DNA from: Cydia pomonella | Lineage: Eukaryota > Arthropoda > Insecta > Lepidoptera > Tortricidae | Direction of reading: 5' to 3' | Assembly (NCBI RefSeq): GCF_033807575.1 | Contig: NC_084704.1 | Span: 25,707,968-25,771,967 of the forward strand | Length of the DNA: 64,000 nt | In this document: piece after piece, positions 32,761-44,065 of the stretch | Layout of the letters: every line of letters starts with the position of its first letter | Position numbering within the stretch: position 1 is the stretch's first letter | The notes under the pieces: generated by a model | Told to the model about the DNA's origin: nothing | The model's database searches: none | Seen by the model: only the letters and a program-made list of their open reading frames with translations | Position numbers and translations under genes: made by a program

Positions 32761-33718
32761 ACAAAGATTTACAGACAATTATTTGAGATCACATTATTCC
32801 TACAGACGAGCGTATTTTGTAAAATGCTTCCTTTTTCATTCAAGATTACGACTAACTTTTAGTATTTATTCAAAAACGTACTTAAATAATCGTTTCCTAA
32901 ACTAGCGGCTCCAACAGTTCAAATTTTCATTTTCTCTTTTAAACCTCTTTTTTAATGAGTTTTGCAGTGAGATGTGGCGTTTCGGTTTTCAATTTTGCTG
33001 TAAACTAGAATCATTTGGTACATGAATGACTACAATTTGATTCAACATATCTCGTACGAGGGGCTGCAGTGGCATCATGGTTCCAATTTTATCGCTTGTC
33101 ACTATGCCCGTCACTTTCGCACTTACATCGTTGTTAGAACGTGACAGGCATGGTCACAAATGATAAATAGCCAACCATCTTAGCCCTGCTGGAATGATTA
33201 ACAATCGAAGATTCATTTGAAAAAACTGATAAAATACCTTCCGAGTTTTCTTCATTTTTTTGGCGAAAACAGGGTTTTATTATATTTTTTTTCCGCAAAT
33301 TGTACGCATATTTTGCTTTAAAAATAATATTATAGCAAACTGTAACTTTATGTTAACCTATAAAAAAAAAATCATAACTATGGGACCTACATTGCCGTAA
33401 ATTTATATTTTTTTAAAACACGTAGGGTCAGTTGTCCTAGGTTGAAACAAACGGACACAGTGAAACTTTGCAATATCTCGGAAACTAGGTGTTACCAGCT
33501 AGTGCCAGCTATCAAGCAAGGACGGGCTCAGGGACCCCCCGCACCTCCCCAATTAGACCAGCGGTTGAACAAAAATGGGTTTCGATAATATTAAAGTTTT
33601 TTCTTTTTTGATATGTCATTGCGAGTATGTTAAATAATACTTTGGTAAAAAGTTAGAAATTTTAAGGTTGAGCTTTCGGTTATATTTAAATATTTTAATT
33701 TTTGCTAATAACTAAGTA

Positions 33719-33992
33719 AATATAGAATTAAAGTTACAGAAAACTTTAGCATATCGAATAACACTTCAATTTATGTACAATTTTCAGTTTTTAGAAATCT
33801 GGAACAGCTGCTTTCTGGTAAACGTAAAAACACGAGTTATTTTGTAAATATAGAATTAGAGTTGCTGATATTGCAAAATTACGATATTATCGATCAACTT
33901 AGTATTCTAGTAAAAAGTTAGACATGTAGACAATGTGCTTGTCTAGATATTGATTTCAGGTTAAGCAGTATGGCTAATATTGAATTAAAGTT
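33719..33992. repeat. AT-rich motif array, three units 128 bp apart
   Basis: AATATAGAATTAAAGTT at 33719, AATATAGAATTAGAGTT at 33847 and AATATTGAATTAAAGTT at 33976, spaced 128-129 bp with diverged sequence between. The inverse array lies at 38907-39190. GC-rich sequence (cgcgcgccgcgcgctg) follows near 34140. Confidence 0.75.
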
Positions 33993-34344
33993 TGTAGAGT
34001 TAATAATAATCGATCATCAACAATGATCTCAGTTACTAAACAAAAATTTAGAAATATAAAATCACGGCGACACTCATTACTGATATGTATGCATTCCTTG
34101 CTTATATAAATACGTTACGTTTCAAACGCGCGGCAAGTTTGCGCGCGCCGCGCGCTGTGGCAGGAGGCAGCGAACAACGGTAGTGGGGAGCGGGGTGGCC
34201 TTGACTGCGTCTACGGTCCATCAAAAAAATTCCTAAAGCGTGTTTTAAATTAATAGCAATAGAAATTTTTTATTTTGTTGTTACTATAATAGGTATTGCC
34301 CGCGGTTTCGTTCACGTAGAATTCGTTATCGCGTTACATGAATA

Positions 34345-34460
34345 TTATTTATTTATTTGAACTTTATTGCACAAACAAAAAAAACACAAATGGCGGACTT
34401 AATGCCAAAAGGCATTCTCTACCAGTCAACCATTGGGTCAAATAGAGACAAAAAAAACAC
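34345..34460 (-). mobile_element. LINE/SINE 3' end fragment
   Basis: tttatttatttgaactttattgcacaaac followed by atggcggacttaatgcc and ctctaccagtcaacc; the same family as 6505-6640, better preserved here. Confidence 0.65.
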
Positions 34461-34822
34461 ATTCTCATACAGATGACCACCCTTCCTTGTACCATTTTAA
34501 AAGCCAGTTGCAGCTTTTCTTTCCCGATTTTTTTCAGATGTTTGGACTTGGTATTTTCCTCGCGATAGTTATTTGTTTTAAGGGGAATGTTGTTGTTAAC
34601 CGCTAATGCTAATATTGATAACCGATAGTTATATAGAGATACGTTATAAGGTATATGCACCCTCATGTTATTTATTTCTGATAAGAAATAAATGTAAGAC
34701 AAAATTCACAGTGATACATTTCTAGTAGGTTGCCTTGTAAGATTGCGTACGGATAGTTTTTTTGTTTGTTATTTCATCGTATGATATATCAAATGAAAGC
34801 TTATTTGAAAGTTGCCGTATTA
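34461..34822. other. No gene seen
   Basis: Continues the preceding repeat on its 5' side into AT-rich sequence; nothing further is recognised. Confidence 0.4.
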
Positions 34823-34903
34823 AAAAAGTTGGTCCAGTTAATGGTCGCCTAGATTAACCGATTTTTATATAAAATGTAGGCAACCATGGACTGGACCAAC
34901 TTG
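34823..34903. repeat. Hairpin repeat
   Basis: Arms aagttggtccagttaatggt cgccta and the inverse taggcaaccatggactggac caactt; about 26 bp per arm with a few mismatches. Confidence 0.75.
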
Positions 34904-34935
34904 TTAAAAAGGCAACCTAGTACAGTTAATAATAT

Positions 34936-35518
34936 AGTACCTGGGCGACCGAGCTTTGCTCGGTTATAACTATTTATTGTAATATGGTGGTGATAATCTA
35001 CATAAACTTAAAAAGTAAAATGTGAACTGACAATTATTATTATTTACAATCGATTTTAACCTTACAGCACTTGTCACAGAGTAACGCCATCTATTGTCGA
35101 TTTCTCTTATTACATAGGTCATTTTTTTTACTAAATTAAACTTGTGTAAAACAATAAAAATTAAAAAATTATATATAAACTTGAACATATAAAAAAAAAA
35201 CAAAAGTTAGTCACCGGGCGAGATTCGAACCCGTAACACTCGTTTAGCAGTCCGCGTCTTAACCCGCTGGACCAGACGGACAGTGGCCGGCAACACGAAA
35301 TTAGTGACCATATTCTGCGTCGAAAGAAAAACGCATGAAAACTCGAAAACATGCGTTTTCCCAAACATAAGACTAATCTAGATAGATTGTATACCCCCAA
35401 AAACCCCTATATACCAAATTTCAGCGAAATCGTTAGAGCCGTTTCCGAGATCACAGAAATATAATTATATAATATATATATATATATATACCAGAATTGC
35501 TCGTTTAAAGGTATAAGA
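34936..35518 (-). mobile_element. Helitron-like non-autonomous element, copy 1
   Basis: On the minus strand it starts TCTTATACCTTTAAACGAGC and ends with the subterminal hairpin ACCGAGCAAAGCTCGGT followed by CGCCCAGGTAC. There are no target duplications or inverted ends. The 5' TC and the 3' hairpin suggest a Helitron, but the CTRR terminus is not canonical. An internal tRNA-like stretch lies at 35205-35280. A second copy is at 37554-38010. Confidence 0.65.
35205..35280 (-). repeat. tRNA-like segment inside the Helitron-like element
   Basis: On the minus strand it has an A-box-like TGGTCCAGCGGGT, a loop with CTGCTAA as in tRNA-Ser(GCT), and a perfect B box GGTTCGAATC. Acceptor stem pairing is partial and there is no long variable arm, so this is a tRNA-derived (SINE-type) sequence, not a working tRNA. 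The same segment is at 37722-37797. Confidence 0.7.
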
Positions 35519-35744
35519 TAAAATAACTTTTCTTTTGATATATCATGTGACGTTTTCGTTTACACACTAAAAGCACAGTGTAAAAAGTAACAGTGGGCCG
35601 ACGCCTTTGATGTTTGCGTAAATGCCGACACCGCTCAAGGTCTCCGTACCTACCTAGGGTTATCACAGACTTACACAACTGCCCAAAAGAGGATGGAAAT
35701 GTTTTTAGTTTTCATGTTGTATGATGTATGTGTACTAATTTTAC

Positions 35745-36730
35745 AAATGACGTCCATTTTGGAAATAAAGATGGCGGACGTCACTTTTTTGAAAAAGTCG
35801 TCATGGGTGTTGTTTTCTGGGTTTTTAGGGGTGTGGATTTCAAAAATGGCATCTATTTTGAAAATAAATATGGCGGACGCTACTTTTTGAAATGGGTGTC
35901 GATGTGTGTAGCCGTGATATCAACCACCTTTAATTCTAAAATGGTCTCTATTTTTGAACTCTGCACCAACAAGAACCGCCAAAATTGACGTCATTTTTGT
36001 AATTGGAACCCCGAGGAACCTCGGAGATGACACCCATATCGATTTTTAAGAAAAATTAATGTCCGCCATCTTGGATTTCAAAATAGACGTCATTTTCGTA
36101 ATCGGAATCCCGAGGAACCTCGGATATGACACCCATATCGACTTTTAAGAATAAATAATTTCCGCCATCTTGGATTTCAAAATGAACGTCATTTTCGTAA
36201 TCGGATCCCCGAGGAACCTCGGAGATGACACCCATATCGATTTTTAAGAAAAATTAATGTCCGCCATCTTGGATTTCAAAATGAACGTCATTTTCGTAAT
36301 CGGAACCCCGAGGAACCTCGGAGATGACACCCATATCGATTTTTAAGAAAAATTAATGTCCGCCATCTTGGATTTCAAAATAGACGTCATTTTCGTAATC
36401 GGAATCCCGAGGAACCTCGGATATGACACCCATATCGACTTAAGAAAAAATAATTTCTGCCATCTGGGATTTCAAAATGAACGTCATTTTCGTAATCGGA
36501 TCCCCGAGGAACCTCGGAGATGACACCCATATTGATTTTTAAGAAAAAATTATGTTCGCCATCTTGTATTGCAAAATGGACGTCATTTTCGTAATCGGAA
36601 CCTCGAAGAACCTCGGAGATGACACCCATACCGATTTTTAAGAAAAATGAATGTCCGCCATCTTGGGTTCCATAATGGATGTCATTTTCGTAATCGGCAC
36701 CCTGAGGACTTTCAAAAATAATGAAAACAT
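35745..36730. repeat. 99-bp satellite in coding frame, inverted arrangement
   Basis: The block cattttcgtaatcgg recurs near 35992, 36091, 36190, 36289, 36388, 36485, 36584 and 36683, i.e. every 99 bp (one interval of 97). 99 bp is 33 codons, and the minus frame stays open over several units (36387-36755) with the repeated peptide RGSDYENDVHF...FFLKI. Two further units at about 35745-35935 lie in the opposite orientation (NDVHFGNKDGGRHFF on plus). Head-to-head inversion lies near 35940. Confidence 0.88.
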
Positions 36731-36939
36731 CAAATACTACATGATACATATACAAACAGAAGCAAGAAACAATTTCTTGCTTTTTAAAGTCTTAAACTAC
36801 TCATAATTTCTTATAATAAGTTATAAAACATGTCCGCCATTTTGAATTTGAAAATTGATATCATAATAATGATATATTTTTGTTTACACTGAGACAAATA
36901 ATTAGCACATGTCGTATGAAATATTTTAATTGTGTGTTT

Positions 36940-37290
36940 TTTTTTATTTTTTTTTATACTACGTCGGTGGCAAACAAGCATACGGCCTGCCTGATGGTAA
37001 GCAGTATCCGTAGCCTATGTACGCCTGCAACTCCAGAGGAGTTACATGCGCGTTGCCGACCCTAACACCCTCCCACCCCTCGTTGAGCTCTGGCAACCTT
37101 ACTCACCGGCAGGAACACAACACTATGAGTAGGGTCTAGTGTTATTTGGCTGAGATTTTCTGTAAGGTGGAGGTACTTCCCCAGTCGGGCTCTGCTCTAG
37201 ATCTGGAATGACATCCGCTGTGCTGTGCCCTACCACACAGAGCCAGATGACATTTACAATGCCCATACCTCTCTTATAATGCCTGTGCTA
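36940..37290 (-). mobile_element. Retrotransposon 3' end (gtttgccaccgacgtag family)
   Basis: On the minus strand it ends in gtttgccaccgacgtagtat followed by an A-tail (the tttttttt at 36940-36957). Other copies: 45456-45665 (same orientation), 53410-53797 (opposite) and a fragment at 43945-44060. Probably a LINE (RTE-like) 3' end or a SINE; there is no RT. Confidence 0.7.
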
Positions 37291-37435
37291 AAATAGTACA
37301 TTACGATACAAGTGCGAAAAATAGGAAATTCGAAACGAGTGGCGATAAATTAAAACACGACCGAAGGCAGTGTTTTAAATCGACACGAGTTGCGAATTAC
37401 CTATTCGCACATGTATCGTACAACGTTTTACAGTA
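37290..37435. mobile_element. Palindromic MITE (tacatt-cgat type), copy 2
   Basis: agtacattacgatacaagtg cgaaaaataggaaattcg, matched in inverse by gaattacctattcgcacatg tatcgtacaacg, around a center with cgaaggcagtgttttaaatc. It is related to 26358-26432. Confidence 0.8.
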
Positions 37436-37553
37436 CATATGGCCCTTTAAATGTTCGACACAGTAACATAATATGCTACTTCTCGCACTAGTGCTATAAA
37501 GTAGCCCCATATGTACTGTAAATGTGATTGCGAACTACCTGCAATAACTATAC

Positions 37554-38010
37554 AGTACCTGGGCGACCGAGCTTTGCTCGGTTATAACTAACTATTTATT
37601 GTAATATGGTGGTGTATAAGTGATAATCTTAACTACATTCTTTTACTAAATTAAACTTGTCTAAAACAATAAAAATTAAAAAACTATATATAAAATTGAA
37701 CATATAAAAAAAACAAAAGTTAGTCACCAGGCGAGATTCGAACCCGTAACACTCGTTTAGCAGTCCGCGTCTTAACCCGCTGGACCAGACGGACAGTGGC
37801 CGGCAACACGAAATTAGCGACCATATTCTACGTCGAAAGAAAAACGCATGAAAACTCGAAAACACGCGTTTTCCCAAACATAAGACTAATCTAGATCGAT
37901 TGTTTACCCCCAAAAACCCCCATATACCAAATTTCAGGAAAATCGTTAGAGCCGTTTCCGAGATCCCGGAAATATATATATACAAGAATTGCTCGTTTAA
38001 AGGTATAAGA
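37554..38010 (-). mobile_element. Helitron-like non-autonomous element, copy 2
   Basis: Same termini as 34936-35518, shorter internal region (457 bp), same tRNA-like insert. The two copies are in the same orientation, about 2.6 kb apart, and differ by an indel in the segment near 35000-35130. Confidence 0.7.
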
Positions 38011-38227
38011 TAATTAGGCATTAAAACACTCGTGTGATCTTTTTAAGAAACTCACTTCGTTCGTTTCCTAAGCCCACACTCGTGTATTTTAATGCCTTTT
38101 ATTATGTAGCAGTAACATAAACTACTAATATATGTTGAAAGTAAGTACAGGCGGCTAACACAATGGTAACAAAAGACAAAAGTTTTGAAAATGTAATTTT
38201 CATCATCGTCACTTGGCTGTACATTTG

Positions 38228-38338
38228 AGGGCCTATCGCGAACCACGTTCGACGTGTTACCTCTCTGTCGCACTTGTAAATTCGTACGTAAGTATGACAG
38301 GGAGGCAACACGTCGAACGTGGTTCGCGGTAAGCCCTC
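38228..38338. mobile_element. Palindromic MITE P, copy 2
   Basis: agggcctatcgcgaaccacg ... inverse, ending cgcggtaagccctc, with TG on both sides. Confidence 0.85.
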
Positions 38339-38344
38339 TGATGC

Positions 38345-38900
38345 CACCTCCATTAGTCTTTTGTACGCCGGTATAGCCTTCGACTCAATGTATAATCTAC
38401 AGTTTTTATGGAAACGTAGTTCCTCCTTCCCGTAGAAATATTTAACTTTCCCATCACCAAGAAAGATTATTTGCTCGAGGTTATTAGCTGCTCAATTCCT
38501 CGTTTTTTCTCTGTTACTAAGTCAGTACAGTACACATATCAAACATTTTTCACTCATTTTGAAGTCATAATAACTTTTATTCTATAATTAAATTCATGTA
38601 ATGTCCGCATCTAATTTATGTGCACGATAAACAAACAAATGAATGATTTAAAAGAAAAGACAAACAGCGCTTGCGAAGCTGAGCGGGGGGCGCGGGCGGG
38701 GCGAGGTATCTATCGCTCACTAGGTCGGCTACGATAGGCTCCCGCGCGCCGAGCCGACATGTTGACGGACCAGCGCGGCGTGGTTATGAATTTCGCGCCT
38801 TTTTAAGTTGATTTTACTATTACAATGCAAGCTACACACAGATATTTCTTACTTTCCATAAAATGGCTACATATATTATTTTATAGTAATAGACTTATCT
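38345..38900. other. No gene; GC-rich patch
   Basis: A GC-rich block at 38680-38790 (agctgagcggggggcgcggg, cgcgcgccgagccgac) stands out in AT-rich surroundings and mirrors the GC-rich block near 34140. No ORF of note. Confidence 0.4.
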
Positions 38901-38906
38901 CTACGG

Positions 38907-39190
38907 ACTTTAATTCAATATTAGATCTTACAGGACAAAAAACACATATTAATTGTAAAGCACATATCCTATTCTTCTAATATTTGCCTTGCCTATTAAC
39001 TTAAGAATTTAGATATGATATTGTGGATTTTTCAAACTTTAATTCAATATTGACAAAATAATAAGCTAATTTGAGTTTGACAAAGTAGCACGTTGATTTT
39101 TTTTCTAAAAATTTGATAGCATAAAGCCTCATATATATTATAAAAGACGATGCTTAAATTTTGTACTTTAATTCAATATTCAAAATTCAT
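38907..39190. repeat. AT-rich motif array, inverse of 33719-33992
   Basis: ACTTTAATTCAATATT at 38907, 39036 and 39175, i.e. three units about 129-139 bp apart, in the opposite orientation to the first array. Confidence 0.75.
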
Positions 39191-39607
39191 CAATAAAAAT
39201 ACATAAATACCTTATTTATATCTAACGCTCGTTCTAAATTTTCTTCATATATTACAAATATGCTTAAAAATATGTCCCATACCAGATAAACATCACTTTT
39301 CACTCTTTAGAATTATCGAAACTTATAGGGCAAAAATCCGGTCCCACTATTGGTCTAAATACGCGAACACGCCTCGGGGAAAGAGCACGTTGCTGCGCGC
39401 GTTAATATAAATTGGTGTGGCAAAAGTAAGTTGTTTTATTTATTTTTCTCGATTTTTAACCAAGAAATAGAAACGAGTTTGGTGTTATTCAATTTTTTGT
39501 TGTGTTCTATGTGTATTAAAGTTTATTTGGAGCTAAATATTTTTAAATATCGTTCACTCTTTGGTGCAGTTTTGTTAAATTGTTTGAATAAACATCCCGT
39601 TGTCTCA

Positions 39608-41090
39608 CAATGAAACATGTGTATGTAGTGTACAATGAAACAGGTCTCATGTTCCATTGTATGCTATGTAGTTTTATTGTAGACCGAGTGAGAAATTGCA
39701 ACAGGTTTCCATTTTTACAATAGTCATAAATTGCAATAGGTTACCATTTTTACAAAATTATCTTAGATTGGTTTTTAAGTTGTTTTTGTGAATATGTTCA
39801 GTTCAAAAATTGTTTGTCAAATTCGTTTTATGCCAATAATCTGGAAACCACCTACATACATTGCCTTGAAAAAGGCGGAGTAGTCAATGTTTTATAGAGT
39901 GGTTATTAAAAACCTATACCAGTAGAGGGCAGTAGAGCGTTGGCTGCCAACTAGGGATTAACCGAAAACCGGTTAACTGAGATTTTTGGGCTCGGTTAAT
40001 AACCGGTTTTGCGGATCCATAAACCGATTAATAACCGAAATTTCATTTCTTTCATAATTTGTTTTTGACCATTCTACTTTTGTTTTTTTTCTACACTTTT
40101 ATCTAAATGATCAACCTACTTGGCCGTATAGCATTGTTTCACTGTTGATTACCAATGCCATTTTTTGTTGACAATGAAACGGCATTGTAACAGTCCAGGT
40201 GTTTCACTGAACACCAAGTTCCAGTATACAATGAAACAAAACCATTATTTTTTTAAATAATTAAAGAATTTATGCGAAATTTGTGGAAGTAAAATACCAT
40301 GAAAGTTTATGATAATTTGTCTATCCTATGGCAACATAATATAAGATACTTAACTTTAGCAACGACTGATATAGGATGGTTTATATGTTGAATGTTTCAT
40401 TGATGGCAAGGTTTAAGCTCACATGTCTAACATTAAAACAGTCGTACACAATGAAACTTCACGATATTTATAAAACACTATGTTGCCAGAAAGTGTATGA
40501 TATCAAGCATGGAGATGCTCAAAACCCTCCCGGGCCCACCTAGTTGGCAATCATGCTCCGTGGACATAAAAGGCGTACCTTTCTTGCATCATGCCGTGCA
40601 CGCCGACCAGATTCTCGATTCACAATGAAACTTTAGTTGTGTACAATGATACAAATCTTTCGCTCTTATATATTTCGGCAATCTTATAAGCGTTCCATAT
40701 GTCGGAAACCTCTTAAATAACCAATTTCAGGGTAGCACTATTTTCTCCTTTCCTTTCTCATTAATTGATTTAAAGCTTATATGTATTAATGTCACGAATT
40801 TATAACACTGTTTCAATGTTTATTAACGATTTTTCAAGGTAGACTAAAATTATTACATTTGTTTCACTGTAAAAATTGGAGTGTTTCATTGAAAACATGC
40901 ATATAAGTTTACAATGAAACAAAACTCATTTTTTTTAAAAAGGTTTATAATACAGAAGCTGTTAAAGATAAGTAGAAATTAAGAATTTCATACGATAGCC
41001 AACTAAATTGTTTATGTTCATACGAAATATCATACTCATAACTTTAAAAACAACAGAGATAGGAAGGTTTGAACTTTTGGTGTTTCATTG
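39608..41090. repeat. Cluster of CAATGAAAC motifs; two diverged ~685-bp units
   Basis: The 9-mer CAATGAAAC or its complement occurs exactly 10 times (39608, 39633, 40172, 40229, 40394-, 40449, 40623, 40883-, 40912, 41082-), plus GTTTCACTG at 40136, 40201 and 40861. Landmark pairs 40201/40883, 40229/40912 and 40394/41082 are offset by 682-688 bp, showing a diverged tandem duplication. No gene is seen. Confidence 0.75.
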
Positions 41091-42098
41091 ATCAACAACT
41101 TACCCTATAAATCACGCAGCATCGACGCCACGCTCTCAGTAGTCTCACTTAGAGGACGGACCTGTGCTCGATTGTAAGGCATTCGATGCGTTCGTAATCA
41201 GCTACGGACGGAGTTCCGAGAAGTTCCATTTTTTACACTATGCTTAACAACAGACTCTCGCTTATTTAGTACGGTCGCCAAGCCGCTCCGAGGCCAGATT
41301 TAATTGACTCAGCTCGGCCTTACCCACAACCGGTATCAATGTGTTCGGACAGTTCTCCTGATCACCGTACATGCGGTAGTAAAGCGGAAAAATGGTGGAG
41401 GGGATAGTAATGACGTCACAAAGATGGCGGCCGGACCTATTCTTTTTGGCGGTGTATCTCGAAAACCACTTAACCGATTTTAATCATCGAGGTGTCAAAT
41501 AATAGCTTATATTGTGGAGATTATTTCCTTTTCTACAAACATTTACGTGAAACCTATAGGAAAAAAATAATCACAAAAAACAGTTTTTTTATAAAATTAT
41601 TATTTTTTATTTTGTAAAAATCTCCGTAAATATTAGGAATTCGCAAATTTTTTTTAATATAAAACATATTGCTTCATTATCAAGGAATATAATGAGCCTT
41701 AAAACATACAGATCGAGTAATAAACAATGAAGCTACACTCATTTGTTTGCGCATGGGTAACGATAACTGGCTTTTACCGGTCGAAACTGTGGTGACTGTT
41801 ACGATACGTATTGAATGGAATTTATAGAGTATCGGTTTTAATTACTGAAATTATAATTAAAATTATAAAAACCAGACACAATAATGTTACCTTACTTCGA
41901 CGTTTAGTCTCTTTTTTCGTCTTAATCATAGGTAGGTACATATTTCTTTTTACTTAAAAATTTTATACAGGGTGAACTTTTAACCACCAGTCATACTCTG
42001 CGCAGCGACTTTATAGGTCATACTTAACAACTTTTACTATGGGACCAATTCCGAAATCGCGAAAAAAATTTTGACTGTCCCATATAAAGGTGCGACCA

Positions 42099-43650
42099 AC
42101 TTTACCAGACCAACACTTTTCCAAACTGAGCTACAGCTGTCCGATGAAGTTAAGTACTTAGGACTAACTCTCGACAATAAACTCAATTGGAACAACCACA
42201 TCAACAAACGGATAGACAAGGCGGGAGTTGTCTTCTGGCAGTGCAGAAGGATGATTGGTAAGAGGTGGGGACTCAACCCGAAAATTACCCTCTGGCTCTA
42301 TAAGACGATAATCCGCCCCTTACTCTGTTACGGTGCTCTGGTTTGGTGGCCAAGAACAAACCTAGGCAACGTACGAGACAAACTACAAAGACTTCAAAGG
42401 CTCGCATGCGCGGCCACCACTGGCTGCACGAGGTCTACCCCGACTGCAGCCATGGAGGTCATGCTAAACCTTCCACCGCTGCACCTACACATACAGCAAG
42501 AGGCCAGTCTCTCAGCGGTAAGGTTGCGAACCCTCAAGATATGGTCTAACATCACAGGAGCTCTTCACACAAAATGCCTGGAAAAGGTGTATGACGAATT
42601 TCCAGTGCTTAGGTCAGGCACGGACCGGATTCACAAACAAGCTATCTTCGATAAAAGGTACAAAATACAGTTATATGAGGACGACAATCATGAAGGACTC
42701 AATCCCCGGGAGCTGAGAATCTTCACTGATGGGTCCAAAACAGACAGCGGATCGGGCTCTGGAACCTTCTCAGAAGACCTGAACATGTCGATCACCACTC
42801 CGCTAGGAGCCCATAACTCGGTATTCCAAGCTGAGTGCATGGGCATCATAAACGCGGCGGCTGCCATCACTGCAAGGAAGGTAGTAGGATCCTCCATCCG
42901 CATACTCTCCGACAGTAGAGCAGTCTTAATGGCTCTAAAAAGCCATATAGTTACATCCAAACTTATACACGAATGCCACGAACGACTAATGGAGGTATGT
43001 CATAATAACAAGATCACCCTACAATGGATCAAGGGACACAGTGGATCCCGATGGATGCTGCGGACGAGCTTGCCAGGCAAGGATCGAATGCGGGGGCGAT
43101 TGGTCCGGAACCGATTCTTCCGATACCATTTAGCAAGGTACGCTCAATGCTGCTGGCACGTACAGGGAAACTACACACAGAACACTGGCTGAACCAGACT
43201 GGATGCAGACAGGCAAAAGAAGCCATGCCTGGCATCAACGGAAAACTCACAAGGGCGCTCCTGCAACTAGGGAAGGTCCGACTGAGTATAGTAACCAGTG
43301 TCATAACAGGTCATGGACTATTTAACAAACATCTTTTCACAACAGGTGTCACAGACAGTCCCCTGTGCCGAGGTTGCATGGAGACAGAAGAAACAGCCTC
43401 TCACGTGGTGCTCTGGAATGCAGCGGAGTGACTCCATACAGGGCTAAACATCTCGGATCTCCGAGAGACCTCCCCGAGGTCCTACTCAACATCAAAGGTT
43501 TGATAGGATTCCTCGAGGAGCTGGGCTGGCAGGACTAGCCCACCCCCAACATATCACGCAAAATAGGCGCAAGTCGTCGAGTAGCGGAAAAATCGCCCGA
43601 ATACAATACAATACAATACAATACAATACAATACAATACAATACAATACA
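42099..43650 (+). pseudogene. 5'-truncated R1-like LINE with RNase H, frameshifted
   Basis: The plus-strand frame to 43192 gives the RT C-terminus (VKYLGLTLDNKLNWNNHI, RPLLCYGALVWWP) and an RNase H domain with its acidic residues (IFTDGSKTDSG, FQAECMGI, ILSDSRAVLMAL) and WIKGHSG. Near 43050 the frame shifts: the expected next block (AADELARQGSNAGA) and the C-terminal zinc-finger-like region (CRGCMETEETASHVV) continue in the frame 43024-43431. The 3' end is a perfect (ATACA)n tail at 43601-43650. A 12-bp target duplication AAGGTGCGACCA lies at 42087-42098 and 43650-43661. Confidence 0.88.
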
Positions 43651-44065
43651 AGGTGCGACCAGACCGCAGCTTAAAAAACGGTCACGATACGGAATCGCAG
43701 TGACGCGTCGTATGCGTACCGTTTTTGACGCATGCTCCCCACACCGCTGTTTAAAAAACGGTGACGGTACGGAATCGCAGTGACGTGCTTCACGCTAATC
43801 TTTTTTGTTCGCAAAACAGTTGCGTCTTTTACGTCACCGGTACGGTGTCTGCCATAAGATCTCCGTGTAATATTTTTTGCGATTTTTACGCAGTTCAATT
43901 TACGGTGCGTCAGCTTATTTTAAGCAGCGGTGTGGCGAGCATGCGTCATGGACCCGGGTACGTCCTTAAACTACGTCCAAAAGAGAGGTATGGGCATTGT
44001 GAATGTCATCTCGCTTTGTGTGGTAGGGCACAGCCAGTGGGTGTCATTCCAGATCCAAATTTTCT
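43651..44065. repeat. MITE plus retroelement fragment
   Basis: 43651-43945 has inverted gcagcttaaaaaacggt / attttaagcagc motifs and accacaccgctg / cagcggtgtggcg, indicating a MITE. 43945-44060 is a fragment of the gtttgccaccgacgtag retro family (agaggtatgggcattgtgaa). Confidence 0.55.

Noticed and set aside
35205..35280. Functional tRNA gene
   Set aside because: A and B boxes are present, but the acceptor stem pairs poorly, a serine tRNA would need a long variable arm, and the same sequence recurs inside another mobile element copy.
38680..38790. CpG-island promoter of an unseen gene
   Set aside because: The GC-rich patch resembles a second patch near 34140 in a repeat context, and no exon follows.
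42688..43304. Minus-strand ORFs within the R1-like LINE
   Set aside because: Shadows of the RT/RNase H frame.
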